Shown here in pieces: positions 45,266-54,150 of a DNA stretch of 64,000 bases. The stretch is from Fidelibacterota bacterium (GTDB lineage: Bacteria > Pseudomonadota > Alphaproteobacteria > Rhodospirillales > Rhodospirillaceae). A program made the position numbers and the translations under genes. Location: contig CANJPG010000005.1 in assembly GCA_947476065.1 (NCBI GenBank), forward strand, positions 1-64,000. Reading direction: 5' to 3'. The first letter of the stretch is position 1, and every line of letters starts with the position of its first letter. The notes beneath the pieces are model-generated. The model did not search any database. It was not told where the DNA came from and saw nothing but the letters and a program-made list of their open reading frames with translations.

Positions 45266-46480
45266 TTGCTGTATTCCGCCTACCAATGGCAGTCCGATTT
45301 ACTTGAGCCGCTCCGCAAGACTGCGGACCAGGCGCGCGTCCTGTTAAAGCCCCTGCGGGAATTTCCGGGCTTCGGCGGACTGGCCTATCTCGACGCGGTC
45401 TGGGAGATGATCTCGCGCTTCAAGCTCACCCATCATCGCCCGCCTTACAACATTAACCACGTCACTGTCGGCAACCGCGAAGTCGCCGTCACCGAACGCG
45501 CGCACCTCAGCACGCCCTTCGGGACGCTGCTGCATTTCAAGAAGGACGTCGAGACCGCCCAGCCGAAGGTGCTGGTGGTCGCGCCCTTGTCGGGCCACTT
45601 CGCCACGCTGCTGCGCGGCACCGTGCTAACGATGCTGCCCGATCACGAGGTCTACCTCACCGATTGGCACAACGCGCGTGACATCCCGGTGGAAGCCGGA
45701 CGCTTCGGCTTTGACGAATACATCGAACACATCATCCAGTTCATCGAGGCCATCGGCCCCGATACGCACATGATCGCCGTCTGTCAGCCTTGCGTGCACG
45801 CTCTTGCCGCAGTGGCAATCATGGCCGAAGACAAACATCCGATGCAGCCGCTCAGCATGACACTGATGGCCGGTCCGGTGGATACACGCGTCAATCCGAC
45901 CAAAGTGAATTGCCTGGCCAACGAAAAGTCCATGGACTGGTTCGAGGGCAACCTGATCTCGACCGTGCCGGCCTGCCACAAAGGCGGCGGACGCAAGGTC
46001 TATCCGGGCTTCATCCAATTGTCGGCCTTTGTGTCGATGAACAGCCAGCGCCATACCAAGGCCCACCGCGACCTGTTCATGCACATGCTCACGGGCGATG
46101 AGGAAAAAGCCGACGCCATCCGCATTTTCTACGACGAGTACTTCGCCGTGTTGGACCTGACCGCCGAATTCTATCTCGAGACCGTGGACAAGGTGTTCCA
46201 GAAGGCAGAGCTGGCCAAAGGCGAGCTGACGTATCGCGGGCGAACGGTGAACACCGCTGCCATCAAGCGCACCGCGCTCCTGACGGTCGAAGGTGAACGC
46301 GACGACATCTGCGCGCCGGGCCAGACCGTGGCGGCGCACGATCTATGCACCGGATTGCGGCCCTATATGAAACGCCACCACCTGCAGGCGGGCGTCGGCC
46401 ACTACGGCGTCTTCAGCGGCCGGCGCTGGGAAAACCAGATCTATCCCATCGTGCGCAATCTAATCCTGTCGATGGCCTAG
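45266..46480 (+). CDS. phaZ: intracellular polyhydroxyalkanoate depolymerase
   Basis: 404 residues from a TTG start giving MLYSAYQWQSDLLEPLR, which matches the usual MLY start of this family. The active-site region AVCQPCVHALAAVA has the cysteine nucleophile of PhaZ1-type enzymes (C173 or C176) instead of a lipase Ser. HFATLLRGTVLTMLPDHEVYLTDWHNARDIP is also typical. It degrades stored PHB to 3-hydroxybutyrate oligomers, which BdhA would oxidise. It diverges from the GST-bdhA pair. Confidence 0.93.
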   Translation: MLYSAYQWQSDLLEPLRKTADQARVLLKPLREFPGFGGLAYLDAVWEMISRFKLTHHRPPYNINHVTVGNREVAVTERAHLSTPFGTLLHFKKDVETAQPKVLVVAPLSGHFATLLRGTVLTMLPDHEVYLTDWHNARDIPVEAGRFGFDEYIEHIIQFIEAIGPDTHMIAVCQPCVHALAAVAIMAEDKHPMQPLSMTLMAGPVDTRVNPTKVNCLANEKSMDWFEGNLISTVPACHKGGGRKVYPGFIQLSAFVSMNSQRHTKAHRDLFMHMLTGDEEKADAIRIFYDEYFAVLDLTAEFYLETVDKVFQKAELAKGELTYRGRTVNTAAIKRTALLTVEGERDDICAPGQTVAAHDLCTGLRPYMKRHHLQAGVGHYGVFSGRRWENQIYPIVRNLILSMA

Positions 46481-46527
46481 CGCCCGTCCTGTTGGCCTTT
46501 GCGCAAAACACCGGCTATACCGCCCCT

Positions 46528-47283
46528 ATGAATAAACCCGTCAGTATCAAGACCGCCGTTGCCGCGGCCTTCGGTGCCGCCGCCGGAACCTACGACGCCG
46601 GCGCCGATCTGCAGCGCGAGGTTGCAACCAAGCTGGCCGCCGAGATCACTGGACTCGCGCTGCCGGCGCGCCCGCGCATTCTCGAAATCGGCTGCGGCAC
46701 GGGCTTTCTCAGCCGGGCGCTGGCCGGTCTCAACCCGGGCGAACTGGTCTTAAGCGACATCGCACCCGAAATGCTGCTCCGCTGCCGCGAAAGCCTGGGC
46801 GAGACGCCGGCCCGCTTTGTGATGATGGACGGCGAAGCGCCGGGTGCCGCGGGCCGCAACTTCGATCTGGTCTGCGCGAGCCTGGTCTTTCAGTGGTTCA
46901 CCGATCTAAAGCGGGCCCTCGGGCGCCTGTCGGGCCTCTTGGCCCCTGGCGGCCATCTGGTCTTCTCGACCCTGGCCGCCGACAGCTTTTGCGAATGGCG
47001 CGCGGCCCACGACACGCTTGGCCTCGCGGCGGGCACAGGACCCTATCCAACCACACAGGCCTTGGCCGATATGCTGCCCGGCATGACGGTGACCGACGAA
47101 CGCATCACGCGCCACTACGCGGACGGGCACAGCTTTCTCAATCAATTGAAACAGATCGGCGCCCAGGGCGCCCTCGACGACTACCGGCCCTTGAGTGCCG
47201 GCGCCTTGCGGCGTGTGTTGCGGCGTTTCGAGACCGGCATCGACGTGACCTATCACGTCGCCACCGCCGTCTACACCGCCTAG
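46528..47283 (+). CDS. bioC: malonyl-ACP O-methyltransferase
   Basis: 251 residues from the ATG at 46528. It methylates malonyl-ACP to start pimelate synthesis for biotin. The start IKTAVAAAFGAAAGTYDAGADLQ matches BioC (F..AA..Y...A..Q), and the SAM motif is RILEIGCGTGFLSRAL. LSDIAPEML and LVCASLVFQWFTDLKRAL follow. Its stop overlaps that of bioA tail to tail (CTAG). It lies 47 bases after phaZ and completes the biotin set in this window. Confidence 0.88.
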   Translation: MNKPVSIKTAVAAAFGAAAGTYDAGADLQREVATKLAAEITGLALPARPRILEIGCGTGFLSRALAGLNPGELVLSDIAPEMLLRCRESLGETPARFVMMDGEAPGAAGRNFDLVCASLVFQWFTDLKRALGRLSGLLAPGGHLVFSTLAADSFCEWRAAHDTLGLAAGTGPYPTTQALADMLPGMTVTDERITRHYADGHSFLNQLKQIGAQGALDDYRPLSAGALRRVLRRFETGIDVTYHVATAVYTA

Positions 47284-48554
47284 GCGTCCTTCAGCACCGC
47301 AACGACGGTCTGCGTCAGCTTGGCCATGTCTTCATCGCCGATGGTCAGGGCCGGCGTGAGATAGACGATCCTATTGAAGGGCCGCACCCAGACGCCGGAG
47401 TCGATGAAGCGCTGCTTCAAGGCATTCATGTCGTCGATTTTGTTCAGCTCGACGACGCCGATGGCCCCCATGACCCGCACATCCTTGACGCCGACGATGT
47501 CGCGGCACGGAGCGAGGCCGGCTTCCAGCGATTCGGAAATCGCCATGGCCTGGGCTAGGCGCGGCTCCAGTTCAAAGAGATCGAGCGAGGCATTGGCCGC
47601 CGCGCAGGCCAGCGGATTGGCCATGAAGGTGGGGCCGTGCATCAGCGCGTGTTCGGGCCTGTCGGACCAGAAGGCGTCGAAAACCTTTTTGCGCGCGACC
47701 GTTGCCGCGAGGGCCATGGTGCCGCCGGTAAGCGCTTTGGACAGGGTGATGATGTCGGGCACGATGCCGGCCCCATCGCAGGCGAACATGGTGCCGGTGC
47801 GCCCGAAGCCGGTGAAGATTTCGTCGCAGATCAACAGCAAACCATAACGGTCGGCCGCCGCACGAATGTGCTGCAGGACTTCGGCGCCATGGAACAGCAT
47901 GCCGCCCGCACCCTGCACCAACGGCTCAACCACGATGCCCGCCAGCGTATCGGCATGGCGTTCCAGGAATGCATCGAAAGCCATGATGCTGTCCTCATCG
48001 CGCGGCAGATCGACGACGTGATGTTTGGGCAGGAGGCCCTTGAACAGCGCGTGCATGCCCTCGTCGGGATCGCTGACGGCCATGGTGGCAATGGTGTCGC
48101 CGTGATAACCGCCTTTGAACGCGAGGAAACTGTGGCGCGTGCGTACGCCCTGGTTCAGCCAGTATTGCGTCGCCATCTTGAGCGCCACTTCGACCGCCAC
48201 CGAGCCTGAGTCGGAGAAGAACACATGATCCAGGTCGCCGGGCAGCAGTTTCGCCAAACGCGCGGCCAGGGTCAGCGCCGGCTTGTGCACCAGGCCTGCG
48301 AACATCACATGGGACATCAGATCGAGCTGGCTGGAAACGGCGGCGCGGATATGCGGATTGCCGTAGCCGTGGCAGGCAGTCCACCACGAGGCGATGCCGT
48401 CGATCAGCTCGCGGCCATCGGCGAGAACGATGCGCGTGCCATGAGTATGCGACACCGCCAAGGGCGGTGCGGCGGTCTTCATCTGCGTATAGGGCAGCCA
48501 GATGTGGGGAAAGCCGGACTCGTACCAATCGGGCGCGAGCGGGGGATTTTCCAT
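47280..48554 (-). CDS. bioA: adenosylmethionine-8-amino-7-oxononanoate aminotransferase
   Basis: 424 residues. It converts KAPA to DAPA with SAM as amino donor and PLP as cofactor. The start HIWLPYTQMKTAAPPLAV is typical of BioA. The substrate-site motif SWWTACHGYGNPH, the Asp of LLICDEIFTGFGRTG and the PLP lysine in LSKALTGGTMALA are present. Its ATG overlaps the bioB stop, so bioB-bioA form an operon reading leftwards. Confidence 0.95.
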   Translation of the reverse strand: MENPPLAPDWYESGFPHIWLPYTQMKTAAPPLAVSHTHGTRIVLADGRELIDGIASWWTACHGYGNPHIRAAVSSQLDLMSHVMFAGLVHKPALTLAARLAKLLPGDLDHVFFSDSGSVAVEVALKMATQYWLNQGVRTRHSFLAFKGGYHGDTIATMAVSDPDEGMHALFKGLLPKHHVVDLPRDEDSIMAFDAFLERHADTLAGIVVEPLVQGAGGMLFHGAEVLQHIRAAADRYGLLLICDEIFTGFGRTGTMFACDGAGIVPDIITLSKALTGGTMALAATVARKKVFDAFWSDRPEHALMHGPTFMANPLACAAANASLDLFELEPRLAQAMAISESLEAGLAPCRDIVGVKDVRVMGAIGVVELNKIDDMNALKQRFIDSGVWVRPFNRIVYLTPALTIGDEDMAKLTQTVVAVLKDA

Positions 48555-49552
48555 CACGCGGGCATCGGAACCATGCCGAGACGCGCGAACAGCGCTTGGT
48601 CGTGATCCTCGCCCGGGTTGGGCGTGGTCAGCAGTTTGGCTCCGTAGAAAATCGAGTTGGCGCCGGCGAGGAAACACAAGGCCTGGATTTCGTCGGACAT
48701 CTCTTCGCGGCCCGCCGACAGGCGCACCATGGAGCGCGGCATGGTGATGCGGGCGACGGCGATGGTGCGCACGAAGTCGAACTGGTCGAGCTTGGCCGCA
48801 CCCTTGAGCGGCGTGCCTTCCACCTGGACCAGCATGTTGATCGGCACGCTTTCCGGATGTGCCGGCAGCGTCGCCAGTGCAGTGATCATGCCGACGCGGT
48901 CTTCTTCCGCCTCGCCCATGCCGACGATGCCGCCGCAGCAGACATTGATTCCTGCCTCCCGTACGCAGGACAATGTATTGAGGCGGTCGGCGTAAATGCG
49001 CGTCGAGATGATGTTGCCGTAGAACTCCGGCGACGTGTCGAGGTTGTGGTTGTAGTAGTCGAGGCCCGAGCGCTTCAGGCGCGCGGCCTGTTCCGTGGTC
49101 AGCATGCCGAGGGTGGCGCAGGACTCAAGGCCCATAGCCTTCACGCCCTCGACCATGGCGCAGACGGTGTCCAGATCGCGGTCCTTGGGCGAGCGCCAGG
49201 CGGCCCCCATGCAAAAGCGCGTCGCGCCGTTGGCCTTGGCGGCGCGGGCTTCGGCCAGCACCTTCTCGACTTCCATCAACTTCTCGGCCGGCAGACCCGT
49301 ATCGTGGTGGGCGCTCTGGGGACAATAGCCGCAATCCTCGGGACAGCCGCCGGTCTTGATCGACAGCAGTGTGGAGACCTGGACCTCGCGCGGGTCGAAG
49401 TTCATGCGATGGATGGTCTGGGCCTGGAACATCAGCTCGGGGAACGGCAGCGCGAACAGCGCGCGTACCTCTTCCCGGGTCCAATCGGAGCGCACGGCGC
49501 CCGGATTGATAAGCTTGCTGAACTGCTGAGAGGCCTCGACGGTCGATGACAT
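48554..49552 (-). CDS. bioB: biotin synthase
   Basis: 332 residues from the ATG at 49552. It is a radical SAM enzyme that inserts sulfur into dethiobiotin. The 4Fe-4S motif is C70-x3-C74-x2-C77 ([16 protein letters not shown]), and [13 protein letters not shown] and [15 protein letters not shown] carry 2Fe-2S cluster ligands. It is the first gene of the leftward bio operon, facing bioF across 101 bases. Confidence 0.97.
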   Translation of the reverse strand: MSSTVEASQQFSKLINPGAVRSDWTREEVRALFALPFPELMFQAQTIHRMNFDPREVQVSTLLSIKTGGCPEDCGYCPQSAHHDTGLPAEKLMEVEKVLAEARAAKANGATRFCMGAAWRSPKDRDLDTVCAMVEGVKAMGLESCATLGMLTTEQAARLKRSGLDYYNHNLDTSPEFYGNIISTRIYADRLNTLSCVREAGINVCCGGIVGMGEAEEDRVGMITALATLPAHPESVPINMLVQVEGTPLKGAAKLDQFDFVRTIAVARITMPRSMVRLSAGREEMSDEIQALCFLAGANSIFYGAKLLTTPNPGEDHDQALFARLGMVPMPA

Positions 49553-49653
49553 ATTACAGTATGCCTTTGCGGTGAAACTGCGGCTTGAACCACGTTGGGC
49601 GTAAAGATACATCCGCCGGGCGTCAAGGTGGAAGGGCCACGGGAAGGCCATAG
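49553..49653. promoter_or_regulatory. divergent bioB-bioF promoter region
   Basis: The 101 bases between the two divergent bio operons must hold both promoters. A possible BioR-like half-match is GTAAAGATAC (49601-49610; reverse GTATCTTTAC, 7 of 10 to TTATCTATAA). This is weak, and no perfect operator for BioR or BirA was seen. Confidence 0.3.
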
Positions 49654-50808
49654 ATGTCTAGTCTCGATACATACGCCGCCAAAAAGCTCGCTGCGCTCGA
49701 AGCGCGGCACCTGCGCCGGACGCTTGTCGAGACGGCGCGCGAGGACGGCATCTGGGTGCAGCGCGCCGGACGCAAATTGCTATCGTTTTCCTGCAACGAT
49801 TATCTCAACCTGTCACAGCATCCCAATGTCCAAGACGCGGCCATCGCCGCCATCCGCGAACATGGCGCCGGGGCCGGGGCCTCGCGGCTGGTGACCGGCA
49901 ACCACCCACTGTACGCAGCACTTGAAACCCGCCTCGCGCGCCTCAAGCAGACTGAAGCCGCTTGTGTGTTCGGTTCAGGATACTTGGCAAACTTGGGAAT
50001 CATCTCGACGCTCATCGGGCGCAACGATCTGGTGTTGGTGGACGAGTTGTCCCATTCCTGCATCCTGGCAGGGGCTGCCCTCAGCGGCGGCAAGATGCTG
50101 ACCTTCCGACATAATAATATCGAGGACGCACGCGCGCTGCTGACACAGCATCGTGCCAGTCACCGCCATGTGCTCATCGCCACCGACGGCGTATTTTCCA
50201 TGGACGGGGATCTCGCGCCCTTGCATGAGCTCGCTGCACTCTCTCAGGAACACGACGCCTGGCTGCTGTCGGACGACGCCCACGGCATCGGCGTTGTCGG
50301 CGGCGGGCGCGGCTCCGGCTTCGCGCGCGGCGGCAAAGCCGACATTCCGCTGCAGATGGGCACGTTGTCGAAAGCCGTGGGCGGTTACGGCGGCTATCTC
50401 TGCGCCTCGCAATTCGTCATCGACCTGATCAAAACCCGCGCGCGGACCTTTGTGTATTCGACGGCCCTACCGCCGCCCACGGTCGCCGCCGCCATCGCCG
50501 CCCTCGACATTATCGAACAGGACGCGGCCCTCACGGCCAAACCCTTGCAGAAAGCCAAGGCCTTCACGTCGCGCCTCAACCTGCGCGAAGCTGAAAGCGC
50601 CATCGTGCCGATTGTGCTGGGGGATACGGAAACCACATTGAACGCCTCGAGGATGCTCGAAGACGAAGGTTTCCTGGTCAGCGCCATTCGTCCGCCGACG
50701 GTGCCGAATGGCACCTCACGATTGCGGCTCACCTTCACCGCCGCCCATCCCGATGCCGAAATCGCGCGCCTCGCCGCGATCATCGGCGAACGCCTGTTGG
50801 TGCACTGA
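49654..50808 (+). CDS. bioF: 8-amino-7-oxononanoate synthase
   Basis: 384 residues, an alpha-oxoamine synthase. It condenses pimeloyl-ACP with alanine. Recognisable parts are [46 protein letters not shown] with the PLP Asp, and the PLP lysine in [16 protein letters not shown]. The start has GGAAGG upstream. Its stop shares one base with the bioD start (TGATG). Confidence 0.96.
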   Translation: MSSLDTYAAKKLAALEARHLRRTLVETAREDGIWVQRAGRKLLSFSCNDYLNLSQHPNVQDAAIAAIREHGAGAGASRLVTGNHPLYAALETRLARLKQTEAACVFGSGYLANLGIISTLIGRNDLVLVDELSHSCILAGAALSGGKMLTFRHNNIEDARALLTQHRASHRHVLIATDGVFSMDGDLAPLHELAALSQEHDAWLLSDDAHGIGVVGGGRGSGFARGGKADIPLQMGTLSKAVGGYGGYLCASQFVIDLIKTRARTFVYSTALPPPTVAAAIAALDIIEQDAALTAKPLQKAKAFTSRLNLREAESAIVPIVLGDTETTLNASRMLEDEGFLVSAIRPPTVPNGTSRLRLTFTAAHPDAEIARLAAIIGERLLVH

Positions 50809-51482
50809 TGCCCGCATTTTTCGTCACCGCCACCGGCACCGACATCGGCAAAACCTTCGTCACCGCCGGCCTGGTCAAGATCCTGCGCCAGCGCCGCCAG
50901 CAAGTTGCGGCCATCAAGCCCGTCGCCAGCGGCTACGACCCCGCGACCGCCGCTGCCAGTGACGCCGGACAATTGCTGGCGGCCATGGGCCAGCCGGTCA
51001 CTGACGAGACGATTGCCGCCATCAGCCCCTGGAGATACACAGCCCCGCTGTCGCCCGACATGGCGGCAGCCCGCGAAGGCCGCGCCGTGGACTACGCCGC
51101 TCTGCTCGCATTCACCAAAGCCGCCGTTGCGCAGACGCCCGGCGTTCTCTTTGTCGAAGGCATCGGCGGCGTGATGGTGCCGCTCGACCCCACGCACACG
51201 ACATTGGATTGGATGGCGGAGATGAAACTGCCGCTGATCCTGGTGACCGGCAGCTACCTCGGCACCATCAGCCACACCTTGACGGCGGTGAACGCGGTCA
51301 CCCAGCGCGGGCTTCGGCTGGCGGCGCTGGTGGTCAATGAAACGCCCGGCAGCACTGTCGCGCATTTTGAAACCGCGCAGAACCTGGCCGCGCGCGTCAA
51401 TACGCCGGTGGTGACCCTCCCGCGCGACGCGGTGACGGGGCACGCCGGCTTTGCGGCGCTCGAAGCCCTGGTTTCCGGTTGA
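50808..51482 (+). CDS. bioD: dethiobiotin synthetase
   Basis: 224 residues. The P-loop FVTATGTDIGKTFVTAGL and the KPVASGY substrate-binding motif are intact, with FVEGIGGVMVPLD. It closes the ureido ring of dethiobiotin from DAPA, CO2 and ATP. It overlaps bioF by one base and ends directly before the converging DUF3775 gene. With bioC, A, B and F it makes the pathway complete except for a pimeloyl-ACP esterase, none being seen here. Confidence 0.95.
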   Translation: MPAFFVTATGTDIGKTFVTAGLVKILRQRRQQVAAIKPVASGYDPATAAASDAGQLLAAMGQPVTDETIAAISPWRYTAPLSPDMAAAREGRAVDYAALLAFTKAAVAQTPGVLFVEGIGGVMVPLDPTHTTLDWMAEMKLPLILVTGSYLGTISHTLTAVNAVTQRGLRLAALVVNETPGSTVAHFETAQNLAARVNTPVVTLPRDAVTGHAGFAALEALVSG

Positions 51483-51887
51483 TTATTCGGCGTCTTCGCA
51501 GGACAGGCCCAGTTCGCTGAGGCCTTCTTCCAGCTCGTCGGCCAGCAGCGGCTGGCTGAGCAGATACCGCGCCACGCGCTTGGGATGCTCTTCGTGGGCG
51601 ATCTCGACGGCTTCGTCCCAGTCTTCGGCGGTATAGGTGCCGCGGCCGATCCAGGCCAGGGCCACGAGGTCGGCCTGCTCGTCGTCGTTCAGGCTGTCGA
51701 TGAAGGCCTTGAGGTCTTCATACTCGGCGTTGTCGGCGTCACCGCCCTCGTCTTCTTCCGGCAGTTCCTCGCGCACGACGTCGTCGCCGGCGTGGTGACC
51801 GGGCTCATCCTCGATGGGATCGAGATCGGCCATCACCTCGCGGGCGCGATTGATGACGTAGCAGACGGTTTCCAGGGCGATATCCAT
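51483..51887 (-). CDS. DUF3775 domain-containing protein
   Basis: 134 residues from the ATG at 51887 with GAGGAAG upstream. It is strongly acidic. The DUF3775 core is MDIALETVCYVINRAREVMADLD followed by LKAFIDSLNDDEQADLVALAWIGRGTYTAEDWDEAV; the end LLADELEEGLSELGLSCEDAE is also family-like. The function is unknown. Its stop lies immediately after the bioD stop on the other strand. It follows the phosphodiesterase gene by 13 bases and is probably co-transcribed with it. Confidence 0.85.
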   Translation of the reverse strand: MDIALETVCYVINRAREVMADLDPIEDEPGHHAGDDVVREELPEEDEGGDADNAEYEDLKAFIDSLNDDEQADLVALAWIGRGTYTAEDWDEAVEIAHEEHPKRVARYLLSQPLLADELEEGLSELGLSCEDAE

Positions 51888-51900
51888 AGCTTCCTCACTC

Positions 51901-52899
51901 TCACTTCGGCATTGGATATGATTCACCGAAGGCTTTCAACGCCAGATCGGGCGTATCCGTAAACACCCCATCGACGCCCAATTGCGCGAACTGGCAGTAC
52001 TCTTTGCCCGCATCGCCCGCATAAGTCACAGGCAGGAACTGTATCTCCGGGCGGAAGGTATAGGGATGCACCAGGAGGCCGGCCTGGTGAGCGCGGGCCA
52101 CCAGATCGGTAGGCGGTCCGGTGCGGCCCTTGGCATCGACCGGCACGATCAGGCTTTTGGCGGGCCCGATGCCCTCGGCGAAACGCGCGATGGCGCCCAG
52201 GCTTTCGTCGGTGGTCTCCGGGCTGCCCTCGGCCAGCAGGTAAATCACCGGCACGGCCGTGCCCTCGCCCATGCGCCACACGCTGTCGGCCTCGAAGGAT
52301 TCCAGGAACACCGGCGAGCCGGGGCGGTCCAGGGCCCAGGCTGTGAGGATCGACAACAGCGGCTCCTCCATCGGGAGTCCCATGGCGCGGAAGTAGCTGG
52401 GGTGCTTGGTCTCGATATAGACGCCGATGGTCCGCCCGGTCTCGCGCTGTTTAGCGGCGCGCAAAGTGAGGATCTCGGCGATGGTCGGGATATGGAAATG
52501 GCTGTTGTTTGACTGATCGCGGAACGCCAAGCGCTCCTTGGCGCGCACGGTCGAAAGCTCATCCAGGTTGAAGTGCTCGCTGAACCAACCCTCCACCATG
52601 CGCCCGTCGATAGTCTTGGTCGTCTTGCGGTTGGGAAAGCGCAGTGCGATGTCGGTGGTGTCGCTCAGCTCGTTCTCATGGCGGGCAACGAGGTAGCCGT
52701 CCTTGGTGACGACGAGGTCGGCCTCGATGTAGTCGGCCCCCTGATCGATGGCGCGAGCGTAGCTCTCAAGGGTATGTTCGGGCAGATAGCCGCTTGCGCC
52801 GCGATGGGCGATCACCAGCGGACGTGCCGGCTCCGCAGCGGAGACGTTGCCGGCGCAGACAGCAGCCATAATAAGAATGGACGGGATGAGACGCGGCAC
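51901..52899 (-). CDS. periplasmic glycerophosphodiester phosphodiesterase
   Basis: 332 residues from a GTG at 52899, with GGAG 7 bases upstream. The signal peptide LIPSILIMAAVCAGNVSAA predicts a periplasmic enzyme like E. coli GlpQ. The catalytic block IAHRGASGYLPEHTLESYARAIDQGADYIEADLVVTKDG carries the His-Arg and Glu-Asp pairs, PEHT replacing the usual PENT. It releases glycerol-3-phosphate from glycerophosphodiesters. The Ca-binding and C-terminal VFTDTPDLAL regions are present. Confidence 0.93.
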   Translation of the reverse strand: MPRLIPSILIMAAVCAGNVSAAEPARPLVIAHRGASGYLPEHTLESYARAIDQGADYIEADLVVTKDGYLVARHENELSDTTDIALRFPNRKTTKTIDGRMVEGWFSEHFNLDELSTVRAKERLAFRDQSNNSHFHIPTIAEILTLRAAKQRETGRTIGVYIETKHPSYFRAMGLPMEEPLLSILTAWALDRPGSPVFLESFEADSVWRMGEGTAVPVIYLLAEGSPETTDESLGAIARFAEGIGPAKSLIVPVDAKGRTGPPTDLVARAHQAGLLVHPYTFRPEIQFLPVTYAGDAGKEYCQFAQLGVDGVFTDTPDLALKAFGESYPMPK

Positions 52900-52998
52900 C
52901 GGCTTTCTCCATAGCGACCCCGGATTTTGCCACAGAGACCGGCGCTGTGAAGATGGCTTGGCGCACTTAGCCGCAGCTGTCACACAAAATAGGCAAAG

Positions 52999-53043
52999 AA
53001 AAAGGCCGCTCGACCCAAATAAATGGGGCCCGAAAGCGGCCTT
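52999..53043 (-). terminator. nrdAB terminator
   Basis: Read on the minus strand, GGCCGCT and AGCGGCC (53035-53041 and 53004-53010) form a stem with an inner CCC/GGG stem, followed by TTTTTC. It lies 20 bases after the nrdB stop and would end the nrdA-nrdB message. Confidence 0.8.
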
Positions 53044-53063
53044 CCCCAACGATCTGGCGGCGA

Positions 53064-54110
53064 CTACTCCGCGGCGACGCTCTCGCCGTTGGTCTTGCGG
53101 GTCTGCATCATCTTGTCGAAGTGCGACCACACACCCTCGACGCCGTGCCATTGGCCGCGCGTGGCGGCTTTGGAGTACTCGGTGGCGCGGGCTTCAAAGA
53201 AGTTCGCGTGCTCGACACCGTTCAAAATCTGCTGCAGCCAGGGCAGCGGGTGTTCCTTGATGTTGTAGACGGCAGGTAAGCCGAGCTGCGACAGGCGCCA
53301 GTCGGCGACGTAGCGGATGTAGGACTGGATGTCCTTGGGCGTCATGCCGTTGACCGGGCCCATGTCGAAGGCAAGATCAATGAACTTGTCTTCGAGGCTG
53401 ACCACTGTCTTGCAGCAATCGACGATGTCGTCCTTCACGCCTTGGGTCAGGCAATTGGTTTCACGCGCGAAGGTGTGGAACAGCTTGATGATGGCTTCGC
53501 AGTGCAGGCTTTCATCGCGCACGGACCACGAGACGATCTGGCCCATGCCCTTCATCTTGTTCTGGCGCGGGAAGTTGAGCAGCATGGCGAAAGAAGCGAA
53601 CAGCTGCAGGCCTTCGGTGAAGCCGCCGAACATGGCCAGCGTACGGGCGATGTCGGCGGGCGTATCGACGCCGAACTTCTGCATGTAGCTGTGTTTGTCG
53701 GCCATCTCCTTGTACTGCATGAAGGCGCCGAACTCGCTCTCGGGCATGCCGATGGTCTCAAGCAGCAGGGCATAGGCCGCGATATGGATGGTTTCCATAT
53801 TCGAAAAGGCCGCGAGCATCATCTTGATTTCGGTCGGCTTGAAGACGCGGGCGTAGCGCTCCATGTAGTTGTCGTTCACCTCAATGTCCGACTGGGTGAA
53901 GAAGCGGAAAATCTGCGACAACAGACTGCGCTCGGCGTCGGTGAGCTTGCCGGCCCAATCCTTGCAGTCTTCGCCCAACGGCACTTCTTCGGGCATCCAA
54001 TGGATCTGCTGCTGGCGCTTCCAATAATCGTGGGCCCACGGATAGCGGAACGGCTTATAGCCGAGGCTGGGCGTCATGAGGCCGGGAAGTGTCGGCGTGA
54101 TAATGTTCAT
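53064..54110 (-). CDS. nrdB: ribonucleotide reductase class Ia, beta subunit
   Basis: 348 residues from the ATG at 54110. The diiron ligands appear as D75, E106, H109, E166, E200 and H203 in SDIEVND, METIHIAAY, FTEGLQLF and VRDESLHCE; the radical tyrosine is Y113. This retained Tyr and spacing mark class Ia. No ATP-cone is fused to it. The C-terminal tail (KTNGESVAAE) is the region that docks on NrdA. It lies 40 bases after nrdA. Confidence 0.96.
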   Translation of the reverse strand: MNIITPTLPGLMTPSLGYKPFRYPWAHDYWKRQQQIHWMPEEVPLGEDCKDWAGKLTDAERSLLSQIFRFFTQSDIEVNDNYMERYARVFKPTEIKMMLAAFSNMETIHIAAYALLLETIGMPESEFGAFMQYKEMADKHSYMQKFGVDTPADIARTLAMFGGFTEGLQLFASFAMLLNFPRQNKMKGMGQIVSWSVRDESLHCEAIIKLFHTFARETNCLTQGVKDDIVDCCKTVVSLEDKFIDLAFDMGPVNGMTPKDIQSYIRYVADWRLSQLGLPAVYNIKEHPLPWLQQILNGVEHANFFEARATEYSKAATRGQWHGVEGVWSHFDKMMQTRKTNGESVAAE

Positions 54111-54150
54111 ATGCGTCGTCCTGTCAGCGGTCTGCGGCGGCACTTAGGCT

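Noticed and set aside
48467-49549. A 360-codon plus-strand frame opposite bioB
   Set aside because: Shadow of bioB, with no ribosome site or recognisable domain.
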